Assembly: GCF_025148125.1 (NCBI RefSeq)
Contig: NZ_CP102267.1
Coordinates: 2,738,501-2,802,500 of the forward strand
Direction of reading: 5' to 3'
Length of the DNA stretch: 64,000 nucleotides
DNA from: Blautia wexlerae DSM 19850
GTDB taxonomy: Bacteria; Bacillota; Clostridia; Lachnospirales; Lachnospiraceae
The notes beneath the pieces are model-generated. The model had not been told where the DNA came from, ran no database searches, and saw only the letters and a list, made by a program, of their open reading frames with translations. The stretch's first letter is position 1. Each line of letters opens with the position of its first letter. This document shows, one piece after another, positions 17,645 through 26,036 of the stretch. The translations under genes and the position numbers were made by a program.

Positions 17645-17937
17645 AGGCTGCTCACTTCCTCCGGCTTCGTCGTCATAATGCGGTAAAGCTCGGTGTCTTT
17701 CGGAAAATGGTCTACAAAGGGCAGCACCACATTTCCGTAAAAGATAAGTCCTTCGCCTGCTTCGGTGTGGGTTACATATTTCATCTGCTGTGGGCTGATA
17801 TTTAGCTGCTTTGCAAGGATAGCCCGGTCGCCCTGCGCCTGATTGAGCATGAGGACAAAATCAGAGTTTTCAAAGATATTTTCCACCTCGCGGGAAGCAA
17901 GCAAGTCCTTGATGTTCTGCGTGATAGCTGTGGGTAT
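17641..17937 (-). pseudogene. VirB4-like ATPase, C-terminal fragment
   Basis: The 98 codons beginning IPTAITQNIKDLLASREVENI are the normal VirB4 C-terminus (FVLMLNQAQGDRAILAKQL, YRIMTTKPEEV). They are cut from the body of the gene by the 356-bp insertion; an internal Met could give an 87-residue fragment. If the insertion were spliced out exactly at GGT/ATA the reading frame W-G-G-I-P-T would be restored. Confidence 0.8.
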
Positions 17938-18293
17938 CTGTTGTGTGATTAGCGGACAGTTTTTTATCTGTCCCTCCGGGGCTTTCGCCCATTTTCAGCG
18001 GTATGTCTGTTCATACCCGGCATAGCATATCTTTTTATCCTGCGGTTTATGCCGCAGACCGAAACGATAGCGGAGCCTCGTGGGGCTGTTATATTCCCGG
18101 CTATTGCAAACCGGGGGTCAAGCCCTATGCGTTGCGTGTGTATCAAGTATTACCTTGACACTTCCACTCGGATTAGGATTGCAAAACCTTTCCCGTTTTC
18201 TTCTCCGCTGATATTCTTAACCGTTCTTTTCGGCTTCGGTTAAGACGGCATACACAATCCCCATTTGCAAGATTGTAGGGACTGTGCCTGTTT
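17938..18293 (-). other. 356-bp hairpin-rich insertion splitting virB4
   Basis: Read on the minus strand, it interrupts virB4 between W-G-G and I-P-T. It holds at least five stems: 18,096-18,115 (CCCGG/CCGGG), 18,040-18,057 (CTGCGG/CCGCAG), 18,000-18,017 (GGTATG/CATACC), 17,978-17,990 (GGGC/GCCC) and 17,954-17,973 (GGACAG/CTGTCC). It contains no convincing ORF and has a length not divisible by three. No group II domain V is present. Such a stack of hairpins suggests a structured RNA: a small self-splicing intron, or a non-autonomous element carrying an IscB/HEARO-type guide RNA. Identity unresolved. Confidence 0.6.
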
Positions 18294-20426
18294 ACCTCCC
18301 CATTTTCTAAAACGCTTCCAAATCTCCACACTGTAAGCGGCGGTCTGTTCCTCTTTTAAGAGCAAATGAAATTCGTCCATATAGTAGCGGGTAGATTTCT
18401 TTTCTGCCCGGTTAATGGTAACGCGGTTCCATATCTGGTCTTGCACAATGAGCATACCTAATTTTTTGAGCTGTTTTCCAAGCTGCTTAATATCAAAGCA
18501 GACAAGGCGGTTAGAAAGTTCCACGTTGGTTCTGTGGTTGAACACGTTAAGACTGCCGGAAACATACAGTTCCAACGCCGCCGCAATACGGGCAGCTTCC
18601 GGCTCCGGCTGTTTTAACAGCTCGTCGTAAAGGTCGCCCAAAATAGGCATTTTTTCCGGTACAGGGTCAGCAAGATAGTCCCGGTACACATTCCTTACGG
18701 CGCGGTCAATGACGGTCTTATCAACGGGCTGCAAGCCCTCCTTGCCGCCAATGACAAGCTCGCAGAGGGACAGGATAAAATCACTTTTCAGTGCAAGGGG
18801 GCTGTCGTCCTCGCTGTAATTAAGGTTCATATCCATAGGGTTCACATACTGGGGCGTACCGTCCATGCCTTTCCCGGTCGGGGATAACCGTATCACTTGC
18901 CCGCCAAGCCGCTTTACAAGGGCAAAATACTCGGCTTCCGGGTCGCAGATAAAAATATCGTCGTCGGTAATGAGAAAGGCATTTGTGATTTCCCGCTTTG
19001 CCGCAAAGGATTTTCCGCTGCCCGGTGTTCCCAAGATAAGCCCGTTGGGGTTTTTAAGCTGCTTGCGGTCGCAGAGTATCATGTTATTACTTAAAGCGTT
19101 CAGCCCATAATACAGGGCAGCCCCAGTCTGAAATAGCTCCTGCGTGATGAACGGGATAAAAATAGCGGTGCTGCTCGTCGTCAACCCTCTCTGAATAGGG
19201 ATAAGGTTCTCCCCCAAAGGGACAGAGGACATCAGCCCCGCTTCCTGCTGATAGTCAAGACGGGTTAAGGCGCAGTTATATTTCTGTGCAATGCCCGCCG
19301 CCGCGAAAATGTCATTTTCCAGTTTCCGCTTCGTGTCTGCCATGTTTACCACAAGGAACGTGAGAAGAAACATTCGCTCGTTGCGGCTCTGTAAATCCTG
19401 CAACAAATTCTTTGCTTCATTCCCAAAAGTGGCAAGGTCGGACGGGAGTATATCCATGTCATAACCGCTTCTAACCGCTTTTTTCTGTTCCTCAATCTTC
19501 ATCTTGTCAAGGTCTGTGATTTTGCGCTTAATGGTCTTGATTGCTTCCGACTGGTCGATACTTTTAATGTGGAGATTGACGATAACCCCTGTTTCCAAGT
19601 CCAACATATCCGCTAAGATACGGTCGTTTAGCTCCGGGGCAAGGATTTCAAGGAACGATACCGCCCCCGTCTTTTTCCCCATAGCAAAGTAGCGTCCCTC
19701 CCCAAACTTGAAAGAGGACGGGGCGATAAAGTCCTTTGTGGTAAGCCCCGTCGGGGTCAGCCAGTCATAAGAGAATGAGAACGGCTCGCCTGTCGGGTGG
19801 AATACCCCATGCAGCACTTTCAGACGTTCATAGCCGGATAAGGGGTGCGCCGATACCCCAAGCACCTTGAAATTATTGAGTACGTCCGTTTCGATACGGG
19901 AAAGACGCGCCCTTGCTGCCGCCGGATTGTCTGCTTCAATGGAAAATGTGATGTACTTGTGCTTGACAAGCCCGTTGTTCCCTTTGGCAAGCTGCGATTT
20001 CAGCATATCGGAATACTCGGTGCGGATAGAGTTAAAATCGTCATTTTGCTGCGGGATATGGATTGCCCGCGCTGCCTGTTCCTGCTGTGAGCCTTGATTG
20101 ATGAAAGAAAGCTGCACATTCACGCTTGCGTCAAAGTAGTTGAGGAAATCGCACCAGTTTTCAAAAATGGCGGTCTTATCGTCTGCCTGTGCAAGCTGAT
20201 AGTTAATGTCCTCAAAAGCAATGCTCTTTGAATATTTCCGCTGTGCCACTTTGCAGATACCGTCCGGGTACATGGCAAGGTAGGGAATGGTCTGCTGTGC
20301 GGTGTGGGCTTTGCCGTCCCCCTTTGCCTGCCGGATAACCGCCGCTATCTGTTTCTTTTCCGCGCGGGTCAGCTTACGCTTGTTTCCTGCGGTTTCCCGC
20401 GTCTTTTTTGTCTGTCCTTTTGACAA
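18294..20426 (-). pseudogene. VirB4-like conjugation ATPase, main part (interrupted)
   Basis: The first 711 codons carry the N-terminal VirB4/CagE region and the ATPase domain, with Walker A GTPGSGKSF and Walker B STRYYMDEFHLLL. Translation runs into the insertion and stops at 18,240, adding 17 foreign residues and losing about 98 native ones. VirB4 powers the type IV channel, so the ICE may not transfer by itself unless the insert is removed. It overlaps PrgI by 53 bases, as is usual in this family. Confidence 0.85.
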
Positions 20427-20778
20427 TCGCTGATACCTCCTTTTCTAATGCCCGCTGTTTCTCTAAAAGTGCATATAGGTTTTCCGTCTGATACGGTCGC
20501 ACTTTGGGGCGGGTAAATTTTGTCTGAATGATGTTCTTAATTACCACTTCAAGGGGCTGTCCATGCTTTTCATACATGGCAACCAAGAAGCAGGGAAGCA
20601 TGACGACAATCATTGCCATTGCCGCAAGGCTCGTCCCTGCGCTGTCTTTGAGCAAAAAGAAAAGCGGCAGTCCCATAAGAAGTGCCACTGAAAAACAAAG
20701 GATTTGCCGCTTTGTCAGATTGAAAGCGACTTTTGTTTTGACTTTGGATAAGTCTTTGGGTACAGGTACATACGCCAA
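20374..20778 (-). CDS. PrgI-family membrane protein
   Basis: The 134 residues start at TTG 20,778 after AAGGAGG. The N-terminal YVPVPKDLSKVKTKVAFNLTKRQ motif is followed by two membrane segments (about 28-45 and 52-70) and a basic cytoplasmic tail. It is the VirB3-like partner of VirB4 in Gram-positive type IV systems. Confidence 0.87.
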   Translation of the reverse strand: MAYVPVPKDLSKVKTKVAFNLTKRQILCFSVALLMGLPLFFLLKDSAGTSLAAMAMIVVMLPCFLVAMYEKHGQPLEVVIKNIIQTKFTRPKVRPYQTENLYALLEKQRALEKEVSAIVKRTDKKDAGNRRKQA

Positions 20779-20820
20779 GAAAAAACCTCCTTTCTGCGGG
20801 ACTTTCCCGCGTGTGCTGTG

Positions 20821-21690
20821 TTAATGTGCATTGAAAATGGATTTTGCCAGTGCGCCGGATTTGAACAGGGAGAAACAAAGGATAACGGTATAGGCTGCAA
20901 GGGAAAAAATCGCGCTGTGCAGATTGTCCGCTACCACCATTTCGCCTACTAAAACCGCGTAAATGCCGACGCATATCATAATGAGGAAGCCTTGAAAGCC
21001 CAGTGCAAACAGCCCCTTTAGGTAGTTGTTCCCAATCTGTCCCCATTCCCGGTTTGTCATTGTGGCAAAAGGGATAGGGGAAACGGAACAGTAGGCGTAT
21101 ATCTCAATCATTCTTCCGTAGAGGATAACGGTTATCAGTACGGACATGATTTTCATACAAAGGCTTACAAGGCTCGTTTCCATGACAAGTAACAGTAGTT
21201 CGGGGATTTCCATATCTTTTAGTCCCTCCTGCATGGCGGCAAGGGCTTCGGTTACGTCGATATTCGTATCGCCGCCGATAACCCCCGCCGCGCCGGACAC
21301 AATATGCTGCGCCATATCAAACACCGCCATAGTAATATCAAAGGTATGCGTTACCAAGAAAACGGCAACAAAGGCTTTGAAAAACCACTTGAAAAACATA
21401 AAAGTGTCAACGTCGTGCATATTGTTTTTTTCCGTTACCATGCTGATAAGCTCATAACAGAGGACATAGGTAATGACAAGCCCCGCAATGGGTACAATCA
21501 CATTTTCAGACAGGTTTTGTATCATGTTGAAAATGTTTGCGTTCCACCCCTGCGGGGTCTTGCCTACCTCCGCTGCAATGGTGCCTACTTTTTCGTTTAC
21601 GTCCCCGAACATCGTTGACAGATTACCGTTTATTGCGCCGATAAGGATTTCCTTTATCCATTCGTTAATCGCGTCAAGTATGCTCTCCAT
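20821..21690 (-). CDS. TrbL/VirB6-like polytopic channel protein
   Basis: The 289 residues have an amphipathic start (ESILDAINEWIKEILIGAINGNL) and about five to six membrane segments (for example VIVPIAGLVITYVLCYELI, FMFFKWFFKAFVAVFLV, FLIMICVGIYAVLVGEMVV). This family builds the inner channel of the mating apparatus. It sits between Maff2 and PrgI as in Tn1549. GGAGGG ribosome site. Intact. Confidence 0.87.
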   Translation of the reverse strand: MESILDAINEWIKEILIGAINGNLSTMFGDVNEKVGTIAAEVGKTPQGWNANIFNMIQNLSENVIVPIAGLVITYVLCYELISMVTEKNNMHDVDTFMFFKWFFKAFVAVFLVTHTFDITMAVFDMAQHIVSGAAGVIGGDTNIDVTEALAAMQEGLKDMEIPELLLLVMETSLVSLCMKIMSVLITVILYGRMIEIYAYCSVSPIPFATMTNREWGQIGNNYLKGLFALGFQGFLIMICVGIYAVLVGEMVVADNLHSAIFSLAAYTVILCFSLFKSGALAKSIFNAH

Positions 21691-21708
21691 AGGCTACCCT
21701 CCGTAATC

Positions 21709-21783
21709 TTATCCGAACAGACCGGAAAGAAGCGGTACAAGGATAGTGCCGATAAGGGCAACGCCGCCGCCCGCCATGAGCTG
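21709..21783 (-). pseudogene. maff2 3' fragment
   Basis: The frame ...MKQLMAGGGVALIGTILVPLLSGLFG-stop is the second half of a Maff2-family membrane peptide. The first half is at 32,460-32,618. The two halves meet at GCCAT(R)AGCTG on either side of IME1. The frame stays open further into IME1 (LDTPPPAIEPVSYTYLG before MKQLM), so the element end carries sequence that mimics the gene. Confidence 0.75.
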
Positions 21784-21832
21784 TTTCATACCCAAATAGG
21801 TGTAGGAAACCGGCTCGATGGCGGGCGGCGGC

Positions 21833-21853
21833 GTGTCAAGAAATATCTATGGA
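21833..21853 (-). repeat. IME1 subterminal inverted repeat, left
   Basis: The 14-base core ATATTTCTTGACAC on the minus strand matches the plus strand at 32,395-32,408. The match extends to 21 bases with two mismatches. It lies about 60 bases inside the junction and probably binds the recombinase. Confidence 0.6.
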
Positions 21854-21883
21854 GTTTTTTTAGAACCGCCCCGGCGGGGCAGG

Positions 21884-23548
21884 TCAGGCTGTGACCTGCT
21901 CCACTTCCGGGAGGGGTTTGAGATTAAAATGAATTTCGATAGAAATGTGTCTTGTTTTATCGCTGTCTATGCTCTCATGGACAACGATTTCTTTAATCAG
22001 GCGATTAAGGGTAGCTGCGTCCAGTTCCGTGATGTCGGCGTATTCCTGAATGGCTTCTACCCACTGGCGGGCGTCATACGCAAGCCGGATTTCATCGGCC
22101 AGCTTCTTCCGGCCTTCCTCAACCCTCGCCTTCAACTCGGCCTGTTCCTTCTGCGTCTTTTCCATCAGCAGATTGAAGTTTGCTTCGCTGATACGTCCGG
22201 CAACCATATCCTCATACAGCCGCAGAACCATCTTTTCCAGAACGTCAATCCGTTCCTCGTCTTTGGCAAGGGAGCGTTCCAACGCTTCCCGCTGGCCTTT
22301 CTGCTCGGCTTCGCAGGTGTCGGACAGCTTCCCTGCAACGGCTTCCCCGTCCATCAGGGCGGCTCTGGCACACTCCCGGATTTTGTTCAGTACAAGCCGG
22401 TACAGGGTGTCGTACTCAACCCGGTGCTGGGAACAGTGCTGTTTCCCGTAGGCATTGTAGGTCTTACAGGAATAAATCTGCTTCGGGTGCTTCTCGTTGG
22501 TGTAGCGGATAGTCAGCGACTTCCCGCACTCGCCGCATTTGATAAGCCCCGCAAACAGGCTGATTTCCCCGGTCTGGCGGGGGCGCTGCCGGGATTTCAG
22601 CTTGCGCTGCACGATGTCAAAGGTCTTGCGGTCAACAAGCGGCTCATGCTGGTTCTCCACGACAATCCATTCCTCCGGCTTCTTCTCCCCGATGGTGCCG
22701 ATTTTGAAGCGGTATTCCTTCTTCTGGGAAGCGATAGCGCCGGTATAGACGGGATTCATCAGGATGTCCTTAATCACGGTAAAGTCCCAGATATACCGCC
22801 CATTTACCGGGTCTTTCTTTTCCCACTTGGTTGACACGTTCCGCAGCCCCCGTACCCGGTTCCAGTAGGTCGGGCAGGGGATTTTTTCTTCTTCCAGCCT
22901 GCGCCGGATGTAGTTGGGGCCGTGTCCTTCCAGCGCCCACGCAAACAGACGCCGGACAATGGGTGCCGTTTCCTCGTCAATCAGCAGGTGGTTTTTGTCC
23001 TCCGGGTCTTTCTGGTAGCCGAAGGGGGCAAGGCAGCCGGTAAACTGGCCTTTCTGCGCTTTCAGCAGATAAGAGGAATGAACCTTCTTGGAAATGTCCT
23101 TGCTGTACATCTCGTTGAGGATGTTCTTGAACGGCGCAATGTCGTTGTTGTCCCGCATGGTGTCGATACCGTCATTCATGGCGATATAGCGCACGCCGTG
23201 TCGGGGGAAGAAATCTTCAATCAGGAAGCCGGTCTGCAAATAATTCCTGCCTAACCTCGATAAATCTTTCGTTATCACAAGGTTGGCCTGCCTGCGCTCG
23301 ATGGCTTTCAACATCCGTTTCAGGTCGGGGCGCTCCATGTTCAGCCCCGTGTAGCCATCGTCCTGATAGACTGCAACAACCTCCCATCCCTGCTTCTCGC
23401 AGTAGTTTTCCAGCATATCCCGCTGGTTTGCAATGCTGGCGCTCTCCCCGTCAAGGTCATCGTCCTTGGAAAGCCTGCAATAAATAGCCGCCCGGAAGCT
23501 GCCCGCCAGTATTGCGTCCATGCCTGTATATTCCATTCCGTTCATCAT
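21884..23548 (-). CDS. Large serine recombinase (TndX/TnpX-like)
   Basis: The 554 residues begin with a catalytic domain having Ser27 in AAIYCRLSKDDD, plus ANQRDMLENYC and ITKDLSRLGRNYLQTG. The recombinase domain has GYQKDPEDKNHL and an RRLFAWALEG helix. The zinc ribbon is CGECGKSL...YSCKTY. A coiled coil (about 410-490) and DUF4368-like end follow. It integrates and excises IME1, most likely at a 2-bp crossover in maff2. It is placed last on the minus strand next to the left junction, as usual for such elements. No strong ribosome site; probably coupled to the 65-residue ORF six bases upstream. Confidence 0.92.
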   Translation of the reverse strand: MMNGMEYTGMDAILAGSFRAAIYCRLSKDDDLDGESASIANQRDMLENYCEKQGWEVVAVYQDDGYTGLNMERPDLKRMLKAIERRQANLVITKDLSRLGRNYLQTGFLIEDFFPRHGVRYIAMNDGIDTMRDNNDIAPFKNILNEMYSKDISKKVHSSYLLKAQKGQFTGCLAPFGYQKDPEDKNHLLIDEETAPIVRRLFAWALEGHGPNYIRRRLEEEKIPCPTYWNRVRGLRNVSTKWEKKDPVNGRYIWDFTVIKDILMNPVYTGAIASQKKEYRFKIGTIGEKKPEEWIVVENQHEPLVDRKTFDIVQRKLKSRQRPRQTGEISLFAGLIKCGECGKSLTIRYTNEKHPKQIYSCKTYNAYGKQHCSQHRVEYDTLYRLVLNKIRECARAALMDGEAVAGKLSDTCEAEQKGQREALERSLAKDEERIDVLEKMVLRLYEDMVAGRISEANFNLLMEKTQKEQAELKARVEEGRKKLADEIRLAYDARQWVEAIQEYADITELDAATLNRLIKEIVVHESIDSDKTRHISIEIHFNLKPLPEVEQVTA

Positions 23549-23554
23549 AACCGT

Positions 23555-23752
23555 TTACCCGCACAATCCAGACGGAACACGGTCATGCTGAACCTTGTCT
23601 TTATTATACTCTAAATCTTGCTTTTTCGCAAGATATTCTTTATCATTTCTCTGGCTGTATTTCTGTGCAATCAGGCTCACGAAAACGTCCGTAGCGTCCA
23701 GTTCGCCGTCAAATACCGTTGTGACATGGATTTCAGTTTTGTTTTTTGCCAT
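23555..23752 (-). CDS. 65-residue protein next to the recombinase; candidate directionality factor
   Basis: The ORF ends six bases before the recombinase start. Its first codons (MAKNK) and its upstream leader match those of xis in element A (MANNK at 38,652), although the rest of the protein is unrelated (TEIHVTTVFDGELDATDVFVSLIAQKY...). It therefore takes the place that xis takes in the sister module. A role as recombination directionality factor is a reasoned guess; family not recognised. Confidence 0.65.
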   Translation of the reverse strand: MAKNKTEIHVTTVFDGELDATDVFVSLIAQKYSQRNDKEYLAKKQDLEYNKDKVQHDRVPSGLCG

Positions 23753-23796
23753 AGGCAGTTACCTCCATAAATGAAATAAGCCAGACAGGAGAGGGT

Positions 23797-23983
23797 CGGC
23801 AACGAAGTCCGGCAACGGGCTTCAAAAAACCTCGAAAACAATCTCTGTCTGGCGGGTTATTGTTTATTTACTTTTTCTTTTATTTTTCTGTTGCTTTGGT
23901 TGTCAGAGGGGAGAAAAGCCCGCAGTTACGGGCTTTTTCCCGGCAACCGGCTCGGCAACGGGATAGCAACGGGGTCGGCAACC
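23797..23983. repeat. CGGCAAC iteron cluster of IME1, candidate replication origin
   Basis: CGGCAAC(G/C) occurs at 23,797, 23,810, 23,941, 23,953 and 23,976, with a variant at 23,965. A CCAGACAG...CTGTCTGG inverted repeat (23,781-23,853) surrounds an AT-rich stretch. It lies directly downstream of the VapE helicase gene. The same arrangement occurs in element A. Confidence 0.55.
23917..23940. terminator. Bidirectional terminator after VapE in IME1
   Basis: AAAGCCCG-CAGTTA-CGGGCTTTTT has an 8-bp stem with T runs in both directions. It would end the mob/rep operon. Confidence 0.7.
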
Positions 23984-24005
23984 GGCTGTGATTTTCCCGG
24001 ATATT

Positions 24006-25406
24006 TCAGAAGGGAAGTTCCATCTGCTCCGTGACTTCCACAAATCCGTCCGGCGTTTTTTCACGTCCGTTGTCAGCGCCCGTTGCCGGGGCTTCCTGTT
24101 CCCAGCCCTTCTGCCTGCCGTATCCTTCAAATATCCGGGGATTGGAGAAATACTTCCATCCCGTGATACAGTGGTTCATGATGTCATTGACCTCCCGGAT
24201 TTCCCATTGCTTCGGCTCGTCAAAGGGGTGGTTCAGGGCTTCTTTGAAAAGCTGCTTGGAGCATACGGCGCTGCCAGTGTAGCGGTCAAGGTATGCCTGT
24301 ATCATCCCGGCCTTGGTGTCCTCCGGCATGAAATCCCGCTGGTGTTCTTTGAGGTACTGTATCATTTCGGGCGTAAAAGACAGCTTAAAATCGCCACTTT
24401 TGTAGGTTGTCATGGCTTCCGCCCATACCTGTTCAATATAGGCTCTGGAAGCGGCTTCATCGTCCAAAATGTGTATCTCGGCCTGTCCGGGGTAGACCAT
24501 GACCGGCAGGAAGCGCCGGTTCCCGGAACGGTCAAGGGGCAGGAAGTCCAGCGCATTGGAAGTCCCGCCGAACACGCATTGCCGCAGCCTGTCCTCCGGG
24601 TGGGTTTCGTAGGGGATTTTATAGACCTCCTTCTGGCGGCTTAAAAATGACTTGATTTCCTCTATGCTCTTGGCGTTTGCGGTGGCAATCATCTCCGACA
24701 TTTCAATTATCCAGTGGCCTTGTAGCTTGCGGTACACGTTATCATCGTCCAACTTCCGCAAATCATCGGAAAACCACTCGTCTTTTACGGCCAGCAGCCG
24801 GAAGAAGGTGGATTTCCCGGCTCCCTGACCGCCAACCAGACAGAGCATGACCTCAAACTTACAGCCGGGGCAGAAAGCCCGGTGGATGGCTCCCAGCAGG
24901 AACAGCCGCAGGGAATGGTAAGTGAAGTTGTCTGTGTCGGCTCCCAGAAAGTGACGCAGGCAGTAGCGGATACGCTCTTTCCCGTCCCAGACAAGGCCGT
25001 TCAGGTAGTCCCGGATGGGATGGTAGCTGTTGGCGTCTGCGGCCAGATCAGCGGCGTCTGCTATCTTTTTCTCGCTTGTCAGGCCGTAGGTATCTTCCAG
25101 ATACAGCCGGATATATTTCATGTCCGTGTCGGTCATGGCCTTGCTGCCGGTTCTGCGTTTCCTGCCGATGGGCTTTAGAAGGTCAATACGCTCGGTCAGG
25201 AGATTTTTTGCAACCGCCCCGGAAAGAATGGGGTCATACTGGAACACGGTCAGGCAGTTGTGGATACTGTTCCGCACGCCGCCTTTCTCGGTGCCCTCCA
25301 GCATGGCCTTGACTTCCTCAACGCTCCGGGGCGGGGGTGCGGCTTCGATGGTGTCCGTCACGGCCTGCCGCAGTTCGGGCGGCAAGGTCTGCCATTCTCC
25401 GCTCAA
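24006..25406 (-). CDS. VapE-family helicase/primase-associated ATPase (IME1)
   Basis: The 466 residues start at TTG 25,406. Walker A is GGQGAGKST (192-200), then FSDDLRKLDDDN and EMSEM, and the VapE arginine motif FLPLDRSGNRRFLPV. This is a virulence-associated-E type superfamily 3-like ATPase. With the CHC2 primase it should replicate the excised element, as in phage-inducible islands. It overlaps the CHC2 gene by 89 bases. The element A homologue is colinear over its length. Confidence 0.88.
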   Translation of the reverse strand: MSGEWQTLPPELRQAVTDTIEAAPPPRSVEEVKAMLEGTEKGGVRNSIHNCLTVFQYDPILSGAVAKNLLTERIDLLKPIGRKRRTGSKAMTDTDMKYIRLYLEDTYGLTSEKKIADAADLAADANSYHPIRDYLNGLVWDGKERIRYCLRHFLGADTDNFTYHSLRLFLLGAIHRAFCPGCKFEVMLCLVGGQGAGKSTFFRLLAVKDEWFSDDLRKLDDDNVYRKLQGHWIIEMSEMIATANAKSIEEIKSFLSRQKEVYKIPYETHPEDRLRQCVFGGTSNALDFLPLDRSGNRRFLPVMVYPGQAEIHILDDEAASRAYIEQVWAEAMTTYKSGDFKLSFTPEMIQYLKEHQRDFMPEDTKAGMIQAYLDRYTGSAVCSKQLFKEALNHPFDEPKQWEIREVNDIMNHCITGWKYFSNPRIFEGYGRQKGWEQEAPATGADNGREKTPDGFVEVTEQMELPF

Positions 25407-25965
25407 GGTTCCTCACTTCCTTTCCGTAGCTGGTAATCAGGGCAGCCCGTTCCCCTATGTCGGAGAACAGCAGCACATCCAGCAGATATTCCACATGGGA
25501 TTGTTTCTGCAAGGCTTCCACGAAAAGCGGGTGCCATTCTTCCTCCGGCGTCTTGGGGGCATAGTCCCGCTTCCAGCGGCGCAGCAGATTGTGATAGTCG
25601 GACAGTACCCGGAAGCAATATCGCTCCATGCGCTTAAATTGCTGTTCCGGGCTTTCCTTCCGGGGATTTCGCTTCGGGCGGCTCCTGCTTGGTGGCTCCT
25701 TATCCTCATAGGGGATGGAGAAGTCCTGCGCCAGCATGAGGGCGGCTTCCCTGGGGCTGACGTTTTCCAGACGGGAAACAAAGTCAATCACATCCCCGTC
25801 TGCCTGACAGCCGAAGCAATGGAAGCGCCGGTCAACCTTCATGCTGGGGTTTTTATCGTCATGGAAGGGGCAGACGCACATCCCGTTTCTCCCTACCAGG
25901 ATACCGTAATGCTCGGCAGCCTGCCGGGTGGTAACAGACTGTTTCACGGCTTCAAATACATTCAA
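25318..25965 (-). CDS. CHC2 zinc-finger primase-like protein (IME1)
   Basis: The 215 residues start at TTG 25,965 (AGGAGG nine bases upstream; the element A copy uses TTG at the same place). The CHC2 zinc finger has Cys32, His35, Cys50 and Cys53 (VCPFHDDKNPSM, FHCFGCQADGDVIDF). A helical basic region follows, but there is no Toprim domain. It is probably a DNA-recognition or priming partner of VapE. Confidence 0.85.
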   Translation of the reverse strand: MNVFEAVKQSVTTRQAAEHYGILVGRNGMCVCPFHDDKNPSMKVDRRFHCFGCQADGDVIDFVSRLENVSPREAALMLAQDFSIPYEDKEPPSRSRPKRNPRKESPEQQFKRMERYCFRVLSDYHNLLRRWKRDYAPKTPEEEWHPLFVEALQKQSHVEYLLDVLLFSDIGERAALITSYGKEVRNLERRMADLAARTAAGRDGHHRSRTPAPER

Positions 25966-26036
25966 TAGGCAAATCCTCCTGAAAATAGAAAAAGCGCCTG
26001 TCATTCTCACGGGGAAAATGGCAAGCGCCTGATTGG

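Noticed and set aside
17938..18293. Group II intron in virB4
   Set aside because: No GTGYG start and no domain V; only the true group II intron at 47,498-49,370 has these.
21818..22834. Long plus-strand open frame (338 codons)
   Set aside because: It lies antisense to the serine recombinase, whose motifs are clear, and has no ribosome site or recognisable domain.
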